Assembly: GCF_024721975.1 (NCBI RefSeq) | Contig: NZ_JANQBB010000001.1 | Location: 558,001-622,000 of the forward strand | Length of the DNA stretch: 64,000 bases | Direction of reading: 5' to 3' | Origin: Paenibacillus endoradicis | Lineage (GTDB): Bacteria; Bacillota; Bacilli; Paenibacillales; Paenibacillaceae | Shown here: piece after piece, positions 35,537 through 44,690 of the stretch | Layout: each line of letters opens with the position of its first letter | Position numbering within the stretch: the stretch's first letter is position 1 | The notes under the pieces: model-generated | Seen by the model: only the letters and a program-made list of their open reading frames with translations | What the model was told of the DNA's origin: nothing | Database searches by the model: none | Position numbers and translations under genes: made by a program

Positions 35537-36778
35537 ATGAAACGCAGAGTTGTAGTAACTGGAATGGGTATCTTAACTTCATTAGGTTCTGAATTAGACC
35601 AGTTCTGGGGCAACCTGATGGAAGGTAAGTCAGGCGTGTCGTTAGTTGAGCAATTTGATTGCTCGGAATATCCAACGCGTATTGCTGCTGAGGTCAAAGA
35701 CTTTGATCTAGAAACCTATGGTATAGAAAAGAAAGAAGCTCGTCGTATGGATCGTTTCGTACAATTCGCTGTTGCGGCAAGCTTAAAAGCAATTGAAGAT
35801 TCGGGCTTGAAAATCGGTGATAATGTAGACGCTGAGCGTATGGGTGTAATTGTAGGCTCTGGAATAGGTGGTCTTGGAACTTTTGAAGATCAACATAAGA
35901 TTCTTCTAGAGAAAGGTCCAAAACGTGTTAATCCATTCTTTATTCCGATGATGATTGCAAACATGGCTTCTGGTCAAGTTTCAATGATTGCTGGAGCAAA
36001 AGGACCTAACTCTACATCAGTTTCAGCTTGTGCCTCGGGTACACATTCGATTGGTGACTCGTTCCGACTAATTCAACATGGTGATGCAGATGTTATGATC
36101 GCTGGTGGAGCAGAAGCAACGATTCGTCCTACAGGTATGGCTGGATTCTGTTCGATGAGAGCAATGTCTACTCGTAACGATGAACCTGAGAAAGCAAGTC
36201 GTCCGTTCGATGTTGATCGTGATGGATTTGTAATGGGTGAAGGTTCAGGTATTCTAGTTCTTGAATCACTTGAGCACGCGCAAGCACGTGGTGCGAAAAT
36301 TTATGCTGAAGTTACCGGATATGGTATGAGCGGTGATGCTCATCATATGACTGAACCAGATCCAAATGGTGCATCTCGTTGTATGACGAATGCAGTTAAA
36401 GATGCTGGTGTTGATCCTTCAGAAGTAGATTATATTAATGCACATGGTACGTCTACTCCAGTTGGTGATGTTTCTGAATCAACAGCTGTGAAAATGACAT
36501 TTGGTGATCACGCATATAAATTAGCAGTAAGCTCAACGAAGTCAATGACTGGTCATTTACTTGGTGCAGCTGGCGGTGTAGAAGCCGTAATATTAGCCCT
36601 AACCCTGCAAAATGGAATTATTATTCCAACTATTAATCTTGACAATTTAGATCCAGAACTTGATCTGGATTATGTGCCTAATACGCCTCGAAAAGCGGAT
36701 GTTAAAGTAGCATTATCTAACTCATTCGGCTTTGGTGGACATAACGCTTCCATCATGATGAGAAAATATGAAGCATGA
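35537..36778 (+). CDS. fabF: 3-oxoacyl-ACP synthase II
   Basis: FabF elongates acyl-ACP. The catalytic residues are Cys165 (SACASG), His in NAHGTSTPVGD and His in MTGHLLGAAGG. ATG 35537 follows AGGGG. The protein is 413 aa. Its last codons overlap the start of rnc by 11 nt, so the two are translationally linked. Confidence 0.97.
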   Translation: MKRRVVVTGMGILTSLGSELDQFWGNLMEGKSGVSLVEQFDCSEYPTRIAAEVKDFDLETYGIEKKEARRMDRFVQFAVAASLKAIEDSGLKIGDNVDAERMGVIVGSGIGGLGTFEDQHKILLEKGPKRVNPFFIPMMIANMASGQVSMIAGAKGPNSTSVSACASGTHSIGDSFRLIQHGDADVMIAGGAEATIRPTGMAGFCSMRAMSTRNDEPEKASRPFDVDRDGFVMGEGSGILVLESLEHAQARGAKIYAEVTGYGMSGDAHHMTEPDPNGASRCMTNAVKDAGVDPSEVDYINAHGTSTPVGDVSESTAVKMTFGDHAYKLAVSSTKSMTGHLLGAAGGVEAVILALTLQNGIIIPTINLDNLDPELDLDYVPNTPRKADVKVALSNSFGFGGHNASIMMRKYEA

Positions 36779-37481
36779 TTTATTTGATGAGCTGCAGCTT
36801 AAGCTGCAGCTCAATTTTACAAGGGTGAAACTTCTACGCCAAGCATTTACACATACGTCATATGTGAACGAACACAAGCGCGGCTCAGTCCAGGATAATG
36901 AGCGGCTTGAATTTTTGGGTGATGCGGTATTACAACTACTCGTATCTGAATATTTGTACAAAACGTACACGAAACGACCTGAAGGTGAATTAACGCGTAT
37001 GCGTGCCTCAGTGGTCTGTGAGCCTTCATTAGCTCACTTTGCAGAACGATTGGATTTTGGTAGATATGTACTGTTAGGTCGTGGTGAAGAACAACTTGGT
37101 GGTCGTAATCGTCAAGCATTGTTAGCCGATCTATTCGAATCATTCGTAGGTGCGCTGTATTTGGATGCAGGAATTGATGTAACAAAACAATTTCTAGAAC
37201 AGTATATGTTCCCTTATATAGATTCCAACAACTATGGTTTACTGATGAAAGATGCAAAATCGAAACTACAAGAGCGTGCTCAGCATATCGGTCTTGGTGC
37301 AATCGAATATCGCATTATCGAAGAACGTGGACCAGCACATGACCGTGAATTTGTCATTGAAGTAGTACTAGATAGTGTATGCTATGGAGTAGGCGTTGGA
37401 CGTTCTAAGAAAGAAGCTGAACAACGTGCAGCTGCTGAAGCATGGAGTAAGCTAGCCGAGCAAGAAATGAGAAACGCGTGA
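36768..37481 (+). CDS. rnc: Ribonuclease III
   Basis: RNase III cuts double-stranded RNA in rRNA and mRNA processing. The catalytic signature ERLEFLGDAVLQL is at residues 45-57, and the double-stranded RNA-binding domain lies at about residues 160-230 (DAKSKLQERAQ ... GVGRSKKEAEQRAA). The ATG overlaps the end of fabF. A perfect 24-nt palindrome sits in codons 8-15. Confidence 0.96.
   Translation: MKHDLFDELQLKLQLNFTRVKLLRQAFTHTSYVNEHKRGSVQDNERLEFLGDAVLQLLVSEYLYKTYTKRPEGELTRMRASVVCEPSLAHFAERLDFGRYVLLGRGEEQLGGRNRQALLADLFESFVGALYLDAGIDVTKQFLEQYMFPYIDSNNYGLLMKDAKSKLQERAQHIGLGAIEYRIIEERGPAHDREFVIEVVLDSVCYGVGVGRSKKEAEQRAAAEAWSKLAEQEMRNA
36788..36813 (+). repeat. Perfect palindrome in the 5' coding region of rnc
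   Basis: GAGCTGCAGCTT (36789-36800) is followed directly by its exact reverse complement (36801-36812), with one more T-A pair outside. In RNA this is a GC-rich stem with almost no loop or a self-pairing site, followed by AATTTT. It encodes DELQLKLQLN. Confidence 0.8.
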
Positions 37482-37505
37482 GGCCGGTAACATCTTAGAT
37501 CTCGT

Positions 37506-37562
37506 ACATACAAAAAGCATTCCGGTGGACTTCAATTGTCCAAAGGGATGCTTTTTGTATGT
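37506..37562 (+). terminator. Terminator of the fab-rnc operon
   Basis: ACATACAAAAAGCAT pairs with ATGCTTTTTGTATGT, and inside it TGGAC pairs with GTCCA. It ends the rnc transcript before smc. Confidence 0.85.
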
Positions 37563-37635
37563 GGTGATTTTCTAGTAATATCATATCGAGACCACTTAAA
37601 ATGTGGTACAATGTTCGGGAGGTGAAAGCCAAACT

Positions 37636-40600
37636 ATGTTCTTGAAAAGAATTGAATTAGCGGGATTTAAATCATTCGCTGATAAAACTGAATTGGAATT
37701 TGTGAACGGTATTACAGCCGTTGTTGGGCCTAATGGATCTGGTAAAAGTAATATATCAGATGGAATCCGTTGGGTTCTTGGTGAGCAGAGTGCGAAAAGT
37801 CTCCGCGGTGGCAAGATGGAAGATATCATCTTTGCAGGTAGCGATGCCAGACGTGCAGTGAACTATGGAGAAGTAAGCTTAACGCTAGACAACTCCGATG
37901 GTGCCTTGCCGCTCGAATATAACGAAGTAACAGTTACAAGACGCGTCCATCGTAGTGGTGATAGCGAGTATATGATCAATAAGCAAGCTTGTCGCTTAAA
38001 GGATATTACGGAGTTGTTTATGGATACAGGAATCGGTAAGGAAGCTTATTCGATTATTGGACAAGGTCGTATTGAAGAAATATTAAGTACTCGCTCTGAA
38101 GATCGTCGAGGGATTTTTGAAGAAGCATCGGGAATTGTTAAGTATAAGTCTCGAAAAAAAGAAGCAAAACGGAAGTTAGATGATACTGAACAGAACTTGT
38201 TACGTATTCATGATCTCGTAACTGAACTTGAGGACCAGGTAGAACCATTGCGCAAGCAATCTGAAGTAGCTATTCATTTTAAGCAACTTAAGGAACAATT
38301 GAAATCAAAAGAAATTTCATTATATGTTCATCAGATTGAAACACTACATAGTGCATGGTCTGAGTCAACTAGTAAGTTGGAAAAGCTGCAAGAAGAAGAA
38401 CTTAAACTTTCATCTGTCGTAAGCAAGCATGATGCTGTATTAGAAAGTGATCGCTTGCAATTACGTGAAATAGAAGCTCAACTCGATGAATTACATCAAG
38501 CAATGCTTCAAATCAGTGAAGATGTTGAAAAATGCGAAGGTTATGGCGAAATCATCAAAGAACGTATCCGTCATAATGATGCTACAAAATTAACCGTAAC
38601 TCAAACTATCGAAGTTACTGATGCTAAAATTATGTCTTTATCGCAGGAAGAAGTATCTATACGTAGTAAGGCAGCAGAGATAGAGGAGCAATTGAGTGAG
38701 CACCGTATTAAGCTAGCAGCTGAAGAAATTCGGATGCAAGGGGTTACGACTGGAAGCGCTCAAGATGAAGAAGAGCGTCTGAAAGGTGAATTATTAGACG
38801 TTTTCAGCTCCATGGCACAGCTTCGTAATGAAGTGCGATATACACAACAACAACAAGAAGCACTGCAACGTCGTATGGAACGAATACAAGAAGACGAAGC
38901 GAAATGGACTGGACAACAACGTGCATTGGAAGCTAGGGAATACGAGCTGGATCAGTCATTAGCAACAGTTGTTGCTGACATTAATAAGTTACGTACGAAA
39001 ATGCTTACTGAAGCTGATGAAGCTCGTAAGTTGAATCTTTCACTTGAACAAGAAAGTACTAATTTACGAAAATTAGAACAAAAAATAGATAGTGACTTAT
39101 CCCGTAGAGATACGATGAAAGAAATGCAAGACGCGATGGATGGTTTCATGCATGGTGTCAAAGAAATTCTGAAAGCATCTCGTAGTCAACAATCAGGTAT
39201 TCAAGGTGTTCATGGTGCTGTTGCAGAACTTATTCATGTGCCACAGCGTATTGAGACCGCAGTCGAAACTGCATTAGGTGGAGCACTTCAACATATCGTT
39301 ATGCAAGACGAGCGTAGTGCGCGTACCGCGATTTCGTATTTGAAGCAACGTCAATTAGGTCGTGCAACTTTCTTACCGCTTGATGTCATTCGTGGTCGTC
39401 GTCTGAATGAATCTGATAAACGTATGATTAGTGAGTTAGATGGATTTGTTGGTATTGCAGCTGATTTAGTGAAAAGTGATAAGCAATATGAAGAGATTGT
39501 CTATAACTTATTAGGGAATGTGCTTCTTGCTGAAAATTTGGAACAAGCTAACCGTATTGCTTCTCGCTGTCAGTACCGTTATCGTATCGTAACACTAGAA
39601 GGCGATGTAGTTAATGCTGGCGGTTCAATGACAGGTGGTAGTCAGCAGAAGAAAGGCGCAAGTCTACTTGGCAGACATCGTCAGATTGAACAATTGGATG
39701 AAGTCATTGTACAAACCAAACAACAAATTGAGCAATTGCGCGCGCAAATTGTTGACAATCGCAAAGAAATATCGATTCGCAATCAAAATGCTGAACAAGC
39801 ACGTGAGAAGCTAGAGCAAAAAAGAGTAGAAGAACAACAGCTTAAAGGCGAACTTCAACAATTACAGCAAGAGATGAAGTTTTTGAATGAGCAACAAGCG
39901 TTATCTTCTTCAGATAAAAGTACACAGACAACAGAAAGTGTCGCTGCTGAGCAATCAATTGAAATTGCAAAACAACAGTTGGAGCAACTATCTCTGAGAG
40001 AAAAGATACTTCAAGAAGCTATAAAACTTGCCGAGCAAACCCGTAAAGTGAATGAAAGTCAGAAAGAAGAGCTACAGGTTCAACTTACTGATCTGAAAAT
40101 TTCTGTCGCTAAGCTGGATCAAGAATATAGTAATTATGAGGATCAAGCTGGTCGTTTAAGAGATGAGATTGCAAGGACTAAGCATGAACTGCGTCAGCAG
40201 CAACAACAAGAGACGCAATTAAGTCAAAATGGATCTAATCTCGAAAAAGAAGCGATTGAACAGGCTGAGCAACTTGTGAATTTGAAAGATGCTAAGTTAC
40301 AATGTAGCGATAAGACAGATCATTATCGTATGCAAAGATCTCAGAAATCAACTGGCTTGGAACAAGGGGAAAGTGAGACGAAGGAACAGCGTATAAGTCT
40401 TCGTAATATTGAAGAGCAAATGCGTCAAACGGAAATCGTACTTAACCGCCAAGACGTTGAATTAGATCATACGATTCGCAAACTTAGTGAGGAATATAGT
40501 TATAGCTATGAAATGGCTAAAGAGCAATACCCTCCACCTGAAGAAATCGCTCCTATGCAACTTGATGTGAAAGATTTGAAACGTCAAATTAGTTCATTGG

Positions 40601-41220
40601 GTGATATTAATCTAGGTGCAATTGAAGAGTATGAGCGAGTGAAAGAGCGTTTTGATTTCTTATCAGAACAGAAAAATGATCTGATGGAAGCAAAGTCTAC
40701 ATTATATGAAGTTATTAAAGAGATGGACGATGAAATGTCGAAACGCTTCAAAACCACATTTGATGAAATTCGTAAACATTTTATCGTTGTATTTAGTAAA
40801 TTATTCGGCGGCGGTCGTGCAGATCTGATCCTTGTTGACACTAGTAATATATTGGAAACAGGTATTGATATTGTTGCACAACCACCAGGGAAGAAGCTGC
40901 AAAATCTACAGTTATTATCAGGCGGTGAACGTGCTTTAACTGCCATTGCACTTTTATTTGCAATATTACAAGTGAAGCCTGTTCCATTCTGCGTGCTAGA
41001 TGAAGTCGAAGCTGCGCTTGACGAAGCTAACGTCTCTCGCTTTGCTCAATATTTACGTGAATTCTCTGAGTTAACGCAATTCATTGTCGTAACGCATCGT
41101 AAAGGTACAATGGAAGAAGCCGATGTATTGTATGGTGTGACAATGGAAGAGGGCGGCGTGTCTAAGCTTGTATCTGTTCGACTTGAAGAAAGTCATGAGC
41201 TGGATGGCGTAACTGCTTAA
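37636..41220 (+). CDS. smc: Chromosome segregation protein SMC
   Basis: SMC is the condensin ATPase that organises chromosomes. The 1194-aa protein has the N-terminal head with Walker A GPNGSGKSN (residues 31-39), long coiled coils (about 170-490 and 690-1010), a hinge around 500-680 (GVHGAVAELI ... NAGGSMTGGS), and the C-terminal head with LLSGGERAL (about 1093-1101) and the Walker B FCVLDEVEAALD. ATG 37636 has GGGAGGTG upstream. ScpA and ScpB are not in the window. Confidence 0.97.
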   Translation: MFLKRIELAGFKSFADKTELEFVNGITAVVGPNGSGKSNISDGIRWVLGEQSAKSLRGGKMEDIIFAGSDARRAVNYGEVSLTLDNSDGALPLEYNEVTVTRRVHRSGDSEYMINKQACRLKDITELFMDTGIGKEAYSIIGQGRIEEILSTRSEDRRGIFEEASGIVKYKSRKKEAKRKLDDTEQNLLRIHDLVTELEDQVEPLRKQSEVAIHFKQLKEQLKSKEISLYVHQIETLHSAWSESTSKLEKLQEEELKLSSVVSKHDAVLESDRLQLREIEAQLDELHQAMLQISEDVEKCEGYGEIIKERIRHNDATKLTVTQTIEVTDAKIMSLSQEEVSIRSKAAEIEEQLSEHRIKLAAEEIRMQGVTTGSAQDEEERLKGELLDVFSSMAQLRNEVRYTQQQQEALQRRMERIQEDEAKWTGQQRALEAREYELDQSLATVVADINKLRTKMLTEADEARKLNLSLEQESTNLRKLEQKIDSDLSRRDTMKEMQDAMDGFMHGVKEILKASRSQQSGIQGVHGAVAELIHVPQRIETAVETALGGALQHIVMQDERSARTAISYLKQRQLGRATFLPLDVIRGRRLNESDKRMISELDGFVGIAADLVKSDKQYEEIVYNLLGNVLLAENLEQANRIASRCQYRYRIVTLEGDVVNAGGSMTGGSQQKKGASLLGRHRQIEQLDEVIVQTKQQIEQLRAQIVDNRKEISIRNQNAEQAREKLEQKRVEEQQLKGELQQLQQEMKFLNEQQALSSSDKSTQTTESVAAEQSIEIAKQQLEQLSLREKILQEAIKLAEQTRKVNESQKEELQVQLTDLKISVAKLDQEYSNYEDQAGRLRDEIARTKHELRQQQQQETQLSQNGSNLEKEAIEQAEQLVNLKDAKLQCSDKTDHYRMQRSQKSTGLEQGESETKEQRISLRNIEEQMRQTEIVLNRQDVELDHTIRKLSEEYSYSYEMAKEQYPPPEEIAPMQLDVKDLKRQISSLGDINLGAIEEYERVKERFDFLSEQKNDLMEAKSTLYEVIKEMDDEMSKRFKTTFDEIRKHFIVVFSKLFGGGRADLILVDTSNILETGIDIVAQPPGKKLQNLQLLSGGERALTAIALLFAILQVKPVPFCVLDEVEAALDEANVSRFAQYLREFSELTQFIVVTHRKGTMEEADVLYGVTMEEGGVSKLVSVRLEESHELDGVTA

Positions 41221-41366
41221 TCTATGAAAAGTTTCGAGAAGATGCTTCCGATGTACTTTTCATAAGCAACGAAGTAACTATACAAGTCATGAAAAGTTTT
41301 AGCTTCCGATGTAACTTTTCATCAACAAGGAAGTCATTCAAGTAAAACATGAAAAGTTTTGAGAGG
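41221..41366 (+). repeat. Tandem hairpin repeat in the smc-ftsY spacer
   Basis: Two and a half copies of ATGAAAAGTTT, a core with GCTTCCGATGT, then ACTTTTCAT. Arms ATGAAAAGT/ACTTTTCAT and ATGAAAAGTT/AACTTTTCAT are perfect. The copies are separated by AAGCAACGAAGTAACTATA and TCAACAAGGAAGTCATTCA. The last left arm runs up to the ftsY start region. Confidence 0.65.
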
Positions 41367-41379
41367 ATGTTATCCAATT

Positions 41380-42378
41380 ATGGGGTTTTTCAAAAAGTTG
41401 AAAGAAACGATTGCTTCGAAGACTGAGGCGGTAACTAATGTATTTAAGGAAGGGCTGGCTAAGACTAGAACAGCTCTTGTTGAAAAAGTTGAAGAACTAA
41501 TTACCCGTCGCAAAAAAATCGATGAAGAGTTCTATGAGGAACTTGAAGAGATTCTAATTGGTGCTGACGTAGGTGTCACTACAGTTATGCAACTTATCGA
41601 AGAGTTACGTGCTGAAGTGAAAAAGCGTAAAATCGAAAGTGCTGCTGAGTTGCAACCCGTTTTATCTGAAAAACTTGTAGGGATGCTTAAAGGTGATGGC
41701 ATATCACATCTAAATGTTGCACCTGCTGGCGAAATCACTGTGTACCTATTTGTAGGTGTTAATGGAGTAGGTAAAACAACAACGATCGGCAAACTAGCTC
41801 ATAAGCTGAAAAGTGAAGGTAAAAACGTACTACTTGCTGCAGGAGATACATTCCGAGCTGGTGCTATTGAACAGCTTGAAGTATGGGGACAACGCGTTGG
41901 TGTAGATGTGATCAAGCAATCTTCTGGTTCTGATCCAGCTGCAGTTATCTATGATGCTGTTCAAGCAGCAAAGCAACGTCAAGTTGATGTATTGATCTGT
42001 GATACAGCTGGTCGATTACAAAATAAAACTAACTTGATGGAAGAATTGAATAAAATCTTCCGTGTTATTCAGCGTGAATTACCTACAGCACCTCATGAAG
42101 TGTTACTAGTGCTAGATGCTACGACAGGTCAAAATGCGCTTAGCCAAGCAAAATTATTTGGTGAAAAAAGTGGCGTAACTGGACTTGTCCTTACGAAACT
42201 TGATGGTACAGCTAAGGGTGGTATTGTCATTGCCATTCGCAATGAATTGAATATTCCTGTGAAACTTGTTGGTCTAGGTGAAAAAATGGGCGATCTTCAA
42301 GAATTCGATTCCGATCAGTTTGTACATGCATTATTCGCTGGTCTCATTCAGAAGGAAGCAGATCAAGAAGAATCATAG
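41380..42378 (+). CDS. ftsY: Signal recognition particle receptor FtsY
   Basis: FtsY is the membrane-associated SRP receptor GTPase. The N-domain is followed by the G-domain with GVNGVGKTTTIGKLA (about residues 126-140), DTAGRLQNK and TKLDGTAKGG. ATG 41380 gives MGFFKKLKE, a common FtsY start, although AGAGG is 13 nt away and the start is slightly uncertain. At 332 aa it lacks the long acidic N-terminal extension of E. coli FtsY, as usual in Firmicutes. Confidence 0.96.
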   Translation: MGFFKKLKETIASKTEAVTNVFKEGLAKTRTALVEKVEELITRRKKIDEEFYEELEEILIGADVGVTTVMQLIEELRAEVKKRKIESAAELQPVLSEKLVGMLKGDGISHLNVAPAGEITVYLFVGVNGVGKTTTIGKLAHKLKSEGKNVLLAAGDTFRAGAIEQLEVWGQRVGVDVIKQSSGSDPAAVIYDAVQAAKQRQVDVLICDTAGRLQNKTNLMEELNKIFRVIQRELPTAPHEVLLVLDATTGQNALSQAKLFGEKSGVTGLVLTKLDGTAKGGIVIAIRNELNIPVKLVGLGEKMGDLQEFDSDQFVHALFAGLIQKEADQEES

Positions 42379-42392
42379 AAATTAATCGAATG

Positions 42393-42462
42393 AAATCCAC
42401 CTAGTAAAGGTGCTGAATGGTAAACGCTAATTCAGTATCATGACTAGGTGGATTTTTCTTTT
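42393..42462 (+). terminator. Terminator after ftsY
   Basis: AAATCCACCTAGT (42393-42405) pairs with ACTAGGTGGATTT (42443-42455), followed by a T-run. Inner TGCTGAAT/ATTCAGTA adds stability. Confidence 0.85.
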
Positions 42463-42601
42463 TGTACATAGAAATATAAATTAATAGGGAACTGAAGAAA
42501 ATTAAATATATAGTAAAATTAAGGAATATCTTTGTTTATATCTAATTCCGTGTTAATCTATATGAAAAGTTTCTATTATAATAGTATTGGTGGAGATATT
42601 T

Positions 42602-43480
42602 ATGAATATTGAGAATATCGAGGCGTTTGTGTATGTGAACCACTATGGTAGCTTCAATAAAGCTGCAGAGGTACTGTACCTCTCACAGCCTTCAGTAACT
42701 GCACGAATTCAGACTTTAGAACGAGAACTGGATAGTAAACTTTTTGACCGCCTAGGTAAACAAATAAAGCTTACAGATAAAGGGAAACAATTCCTCCCAT
42801 ATGCCCAGCAAATCCTCCAAACACTTCAAAAGGGTAAAATACTCATACAAGATCGCAGTGTTCGTTCACTCGAATTGAGAATAGGCAGCACGGTATCTGT
42901 GTCAAATTATCTCATTCCAGAAATATTGCATGAATTGAAGGATTGGTTTCCTGAAATAACATTTAAACTGTTGACTGCTCCTTCTTTTGACTTAATTAGC
43001 AAGTTGCTTGATAAAGAGATCGATTTAGCTTTTGTCCGAAAATTAGTCCACCCATCTGTACAATCTATTCCTTTCTTTAATGACCCGATACGTCTGTATG
43101 TGTATAAAGGACATCCATTCACCATGAAGACTAACATTACAATCCAAGAAATTAGTGAGCAAATATTTGTGTTTTTTGAATGCGGTTCGTTAGACTGGCA
43201 ACGTGTTCATCGTGTATTTGATCACCTAGAACATCCACTTAATATTGTGTATAACGTGGATAACTCGGAAACTGCGAAGAAGCTTGTACTTCAGCATGCA
43301 GGAATTTGCTTCCTACCCGATTCATGTGCCAAAGAAGAAATGATGAATGGGAGTTTAGTTCCTATTGAAATTGAAGAGACGAAAGGAATCTCCCTTCAAA
43401 CAAACCTTATTTCCTTAACTGGTGAAAATATAGAAATCATTAATGCTTTGCGAGAAAAGTTATCATTCAATACTATTTAA
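42602..43480 (+). CDS. LysR-family regulator of the downstream sulfur-compound cluster
   Basis: A 292-aa LysR regulator. The winged HTH is at about residues 1-60 (YGSFNKAAEVLYLSQPSVTARIQTLERELDSKLFDR), followed by a substrate-binding effector domain. ATG 42602 has GGAG at good spacing. It sits first in front of a monooxygenase/amidohydrolase/ABC cluster, reminiscent of YtlI in front of the B. subtilis ytmI operon. Regulation of the neighbours in response to a sulfur metabolite is inferred, not seen. Confidence 0.82.
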   Translation: MNIENIEAFVYVNHYGSFNKAAEVLYLSQPSVTARIQTLERELDSKLFDRLGKQIKLTDKGKQFLPYAQQILQTLQKGKILIQDRSVRSLELRIGSTVSVSNYLIPEILHELKDWFPEITFKLLTAPSFDLISKLLDKEIDLAFVRKLVHPSVQSIPFFNDPIRLYVYKGHPFTMKTNITIQEISEQIFVFFECGSLDWQRVHRVFDHLEHPLNIVYNVDNSETAKKLVLQHAGICFLPDSCAKEEMMNGSLVPIEIEETKGISLQTNLISLTGENIEIINALREKLSFNTI

Positions 43481-43626
43481 TTTTATTATTACTATCGGAT
43501 TATCTATTGATGTATAGAGAAACTCTATTAGCGCCTTTAAACAAGAGGTGATACATTTATATGTATACAATTCGCACTAAACTTATTGGAATTGTTGCAA
43601 ATATACTTTGAACAGAGGTGTTACTA

Positions 43627-44643
43627 TTGGCAATCACAATTAGCATACTAGATCAAAGTCCGATCTACCCAGGTGAATCAGCTAAAGAAGCATTCGCCCA
43701 TACTGTAGAACTTGTACAAAAAGCAGAAGAATTAGGTTACAACCGATATTGGGTTTCAGAGCATCATGATACAGATTCGTTAGCAGGTTCATCACCAGAA
43801 GTGCTAATAGCTTATTTATTAGCGAAGACAAAGAAAATCAGAATCGGATCAGGTGGCATTATGCTTCAACATTACAGTCCTTATAAAGTAGCCGAAAACT
43901 TCAATGTATTATCATCGCTCGCACCAGATAGAGTTGATCTCGGAGTGGGGCGTGCACCGGGTGGATTACCACGTAGTACTCAAGCGTTGCAAAAAAGTAT
44001 TACTGAGCCATTGTCTTTAACGGAAAAGATCATTGAACTTAAGAAGCATTTACATGGAAAACTTGGCGAAGATGAGTTGCTTGTAGGTTTACAGGCGACT
44101 CCGATTCCTCCAGTCGCACCGGTTCTTCATGTGCTAGGAGCATCAGTAGAAAGTGCAGAGATTACTGCCGAACTCGGACTACCTTATGTTTTCTCTCTAT
44201 TTATTAGTGGTGATGAACAGATAGCTTTCAATGCAGTTCATAAATATAATGAAAAATTTATTAGTAAAAATGGCTCTACTCCGAAGGTAATTGTGGCATT
44301 GACAGCCATTGTTGCTGAAACGGATGAAGAGGCACTTGAATTGAAGTCGCCACAGAAGCTAGTAAAAGTTCATTTGGCTAGTGGACGTACCATTACACTC
44401 GGCACAATTCAACAAGCAGAGGAGTACGGAATTCAGGCAAATGAGCCGTTCACAATCGAAGAAAGAGAAGCTCTTGTTACACTTGGATCAAAGGAAACTG
44501 TAAGGGAAAATTTAATATCCTTACAGGGAGCATTAGGAATTAACGAATTCATGATTACAACGAATGTAACTCCTTTCGAGAAACGAATACGGTCGTTTGA
44601 GTTACTGAGCGAAGCATTCACAGAAGCTACAGTATTACAATAG
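43627..44643 (+). CDS. LLM-class flavin-dependent oxidoreductase (YtmO/MsnO8 type)
   Basis: A luciferase-like monooxygenase of 338 aa. It begins AITISILDQSPIYPGES and contains YWVSEHHDTDSLAGSSPEV and LGVGRAPGG, typical of the YtmO branch. It needs FMNH2 from a separate reductase. TTG 43627 with AGAGG 8 nt upstream is preferred to a GTG at 43618 that is too close to the ribosome binding site. It leads the metabolic genes after the LysR regulator. Confidence 0.85.
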   Translation: MAITISILDQSPIYPGESAKEAFAHTVELVQKAEELGYNRYWVSEHHDTDSLAGSSPEVLIAYLLAKTKKIRIGSGGIMLQHYSPYKVAENFNVLSSLAPDRVDLGVGRAPGGLPRSTQALQKSITEPLSLTEKIIELKKHLHGKLGEDELLVGLQATPIPPVAPVLHVLGASVESAEITAELGLPYVFSLFISGDEQIAFNAVHKYNEKFISKNGSTPKVIVALTAIVAETDEEALELKSPQKLVKVHLASGRTITLGTIQQAEEYGIQANEPFTIEEREALVTLGSKETVRENLISLQGALGINEFMITTNVTPFEKRIRSFELLSEAFTEATVLQ

Positions 44644-44690
44644 TGAATGTAAAAACTTAACAGACCAACATATTTTGAGGGGGAGAAGAG

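Noticed and set aside
36847..37302. 151-codon minus-strand frame antisense to rnc
   Set aside because: The sense strand is a clear RNase III gene. The antisense frame has no start signal and a composition that follows from the sense codons.
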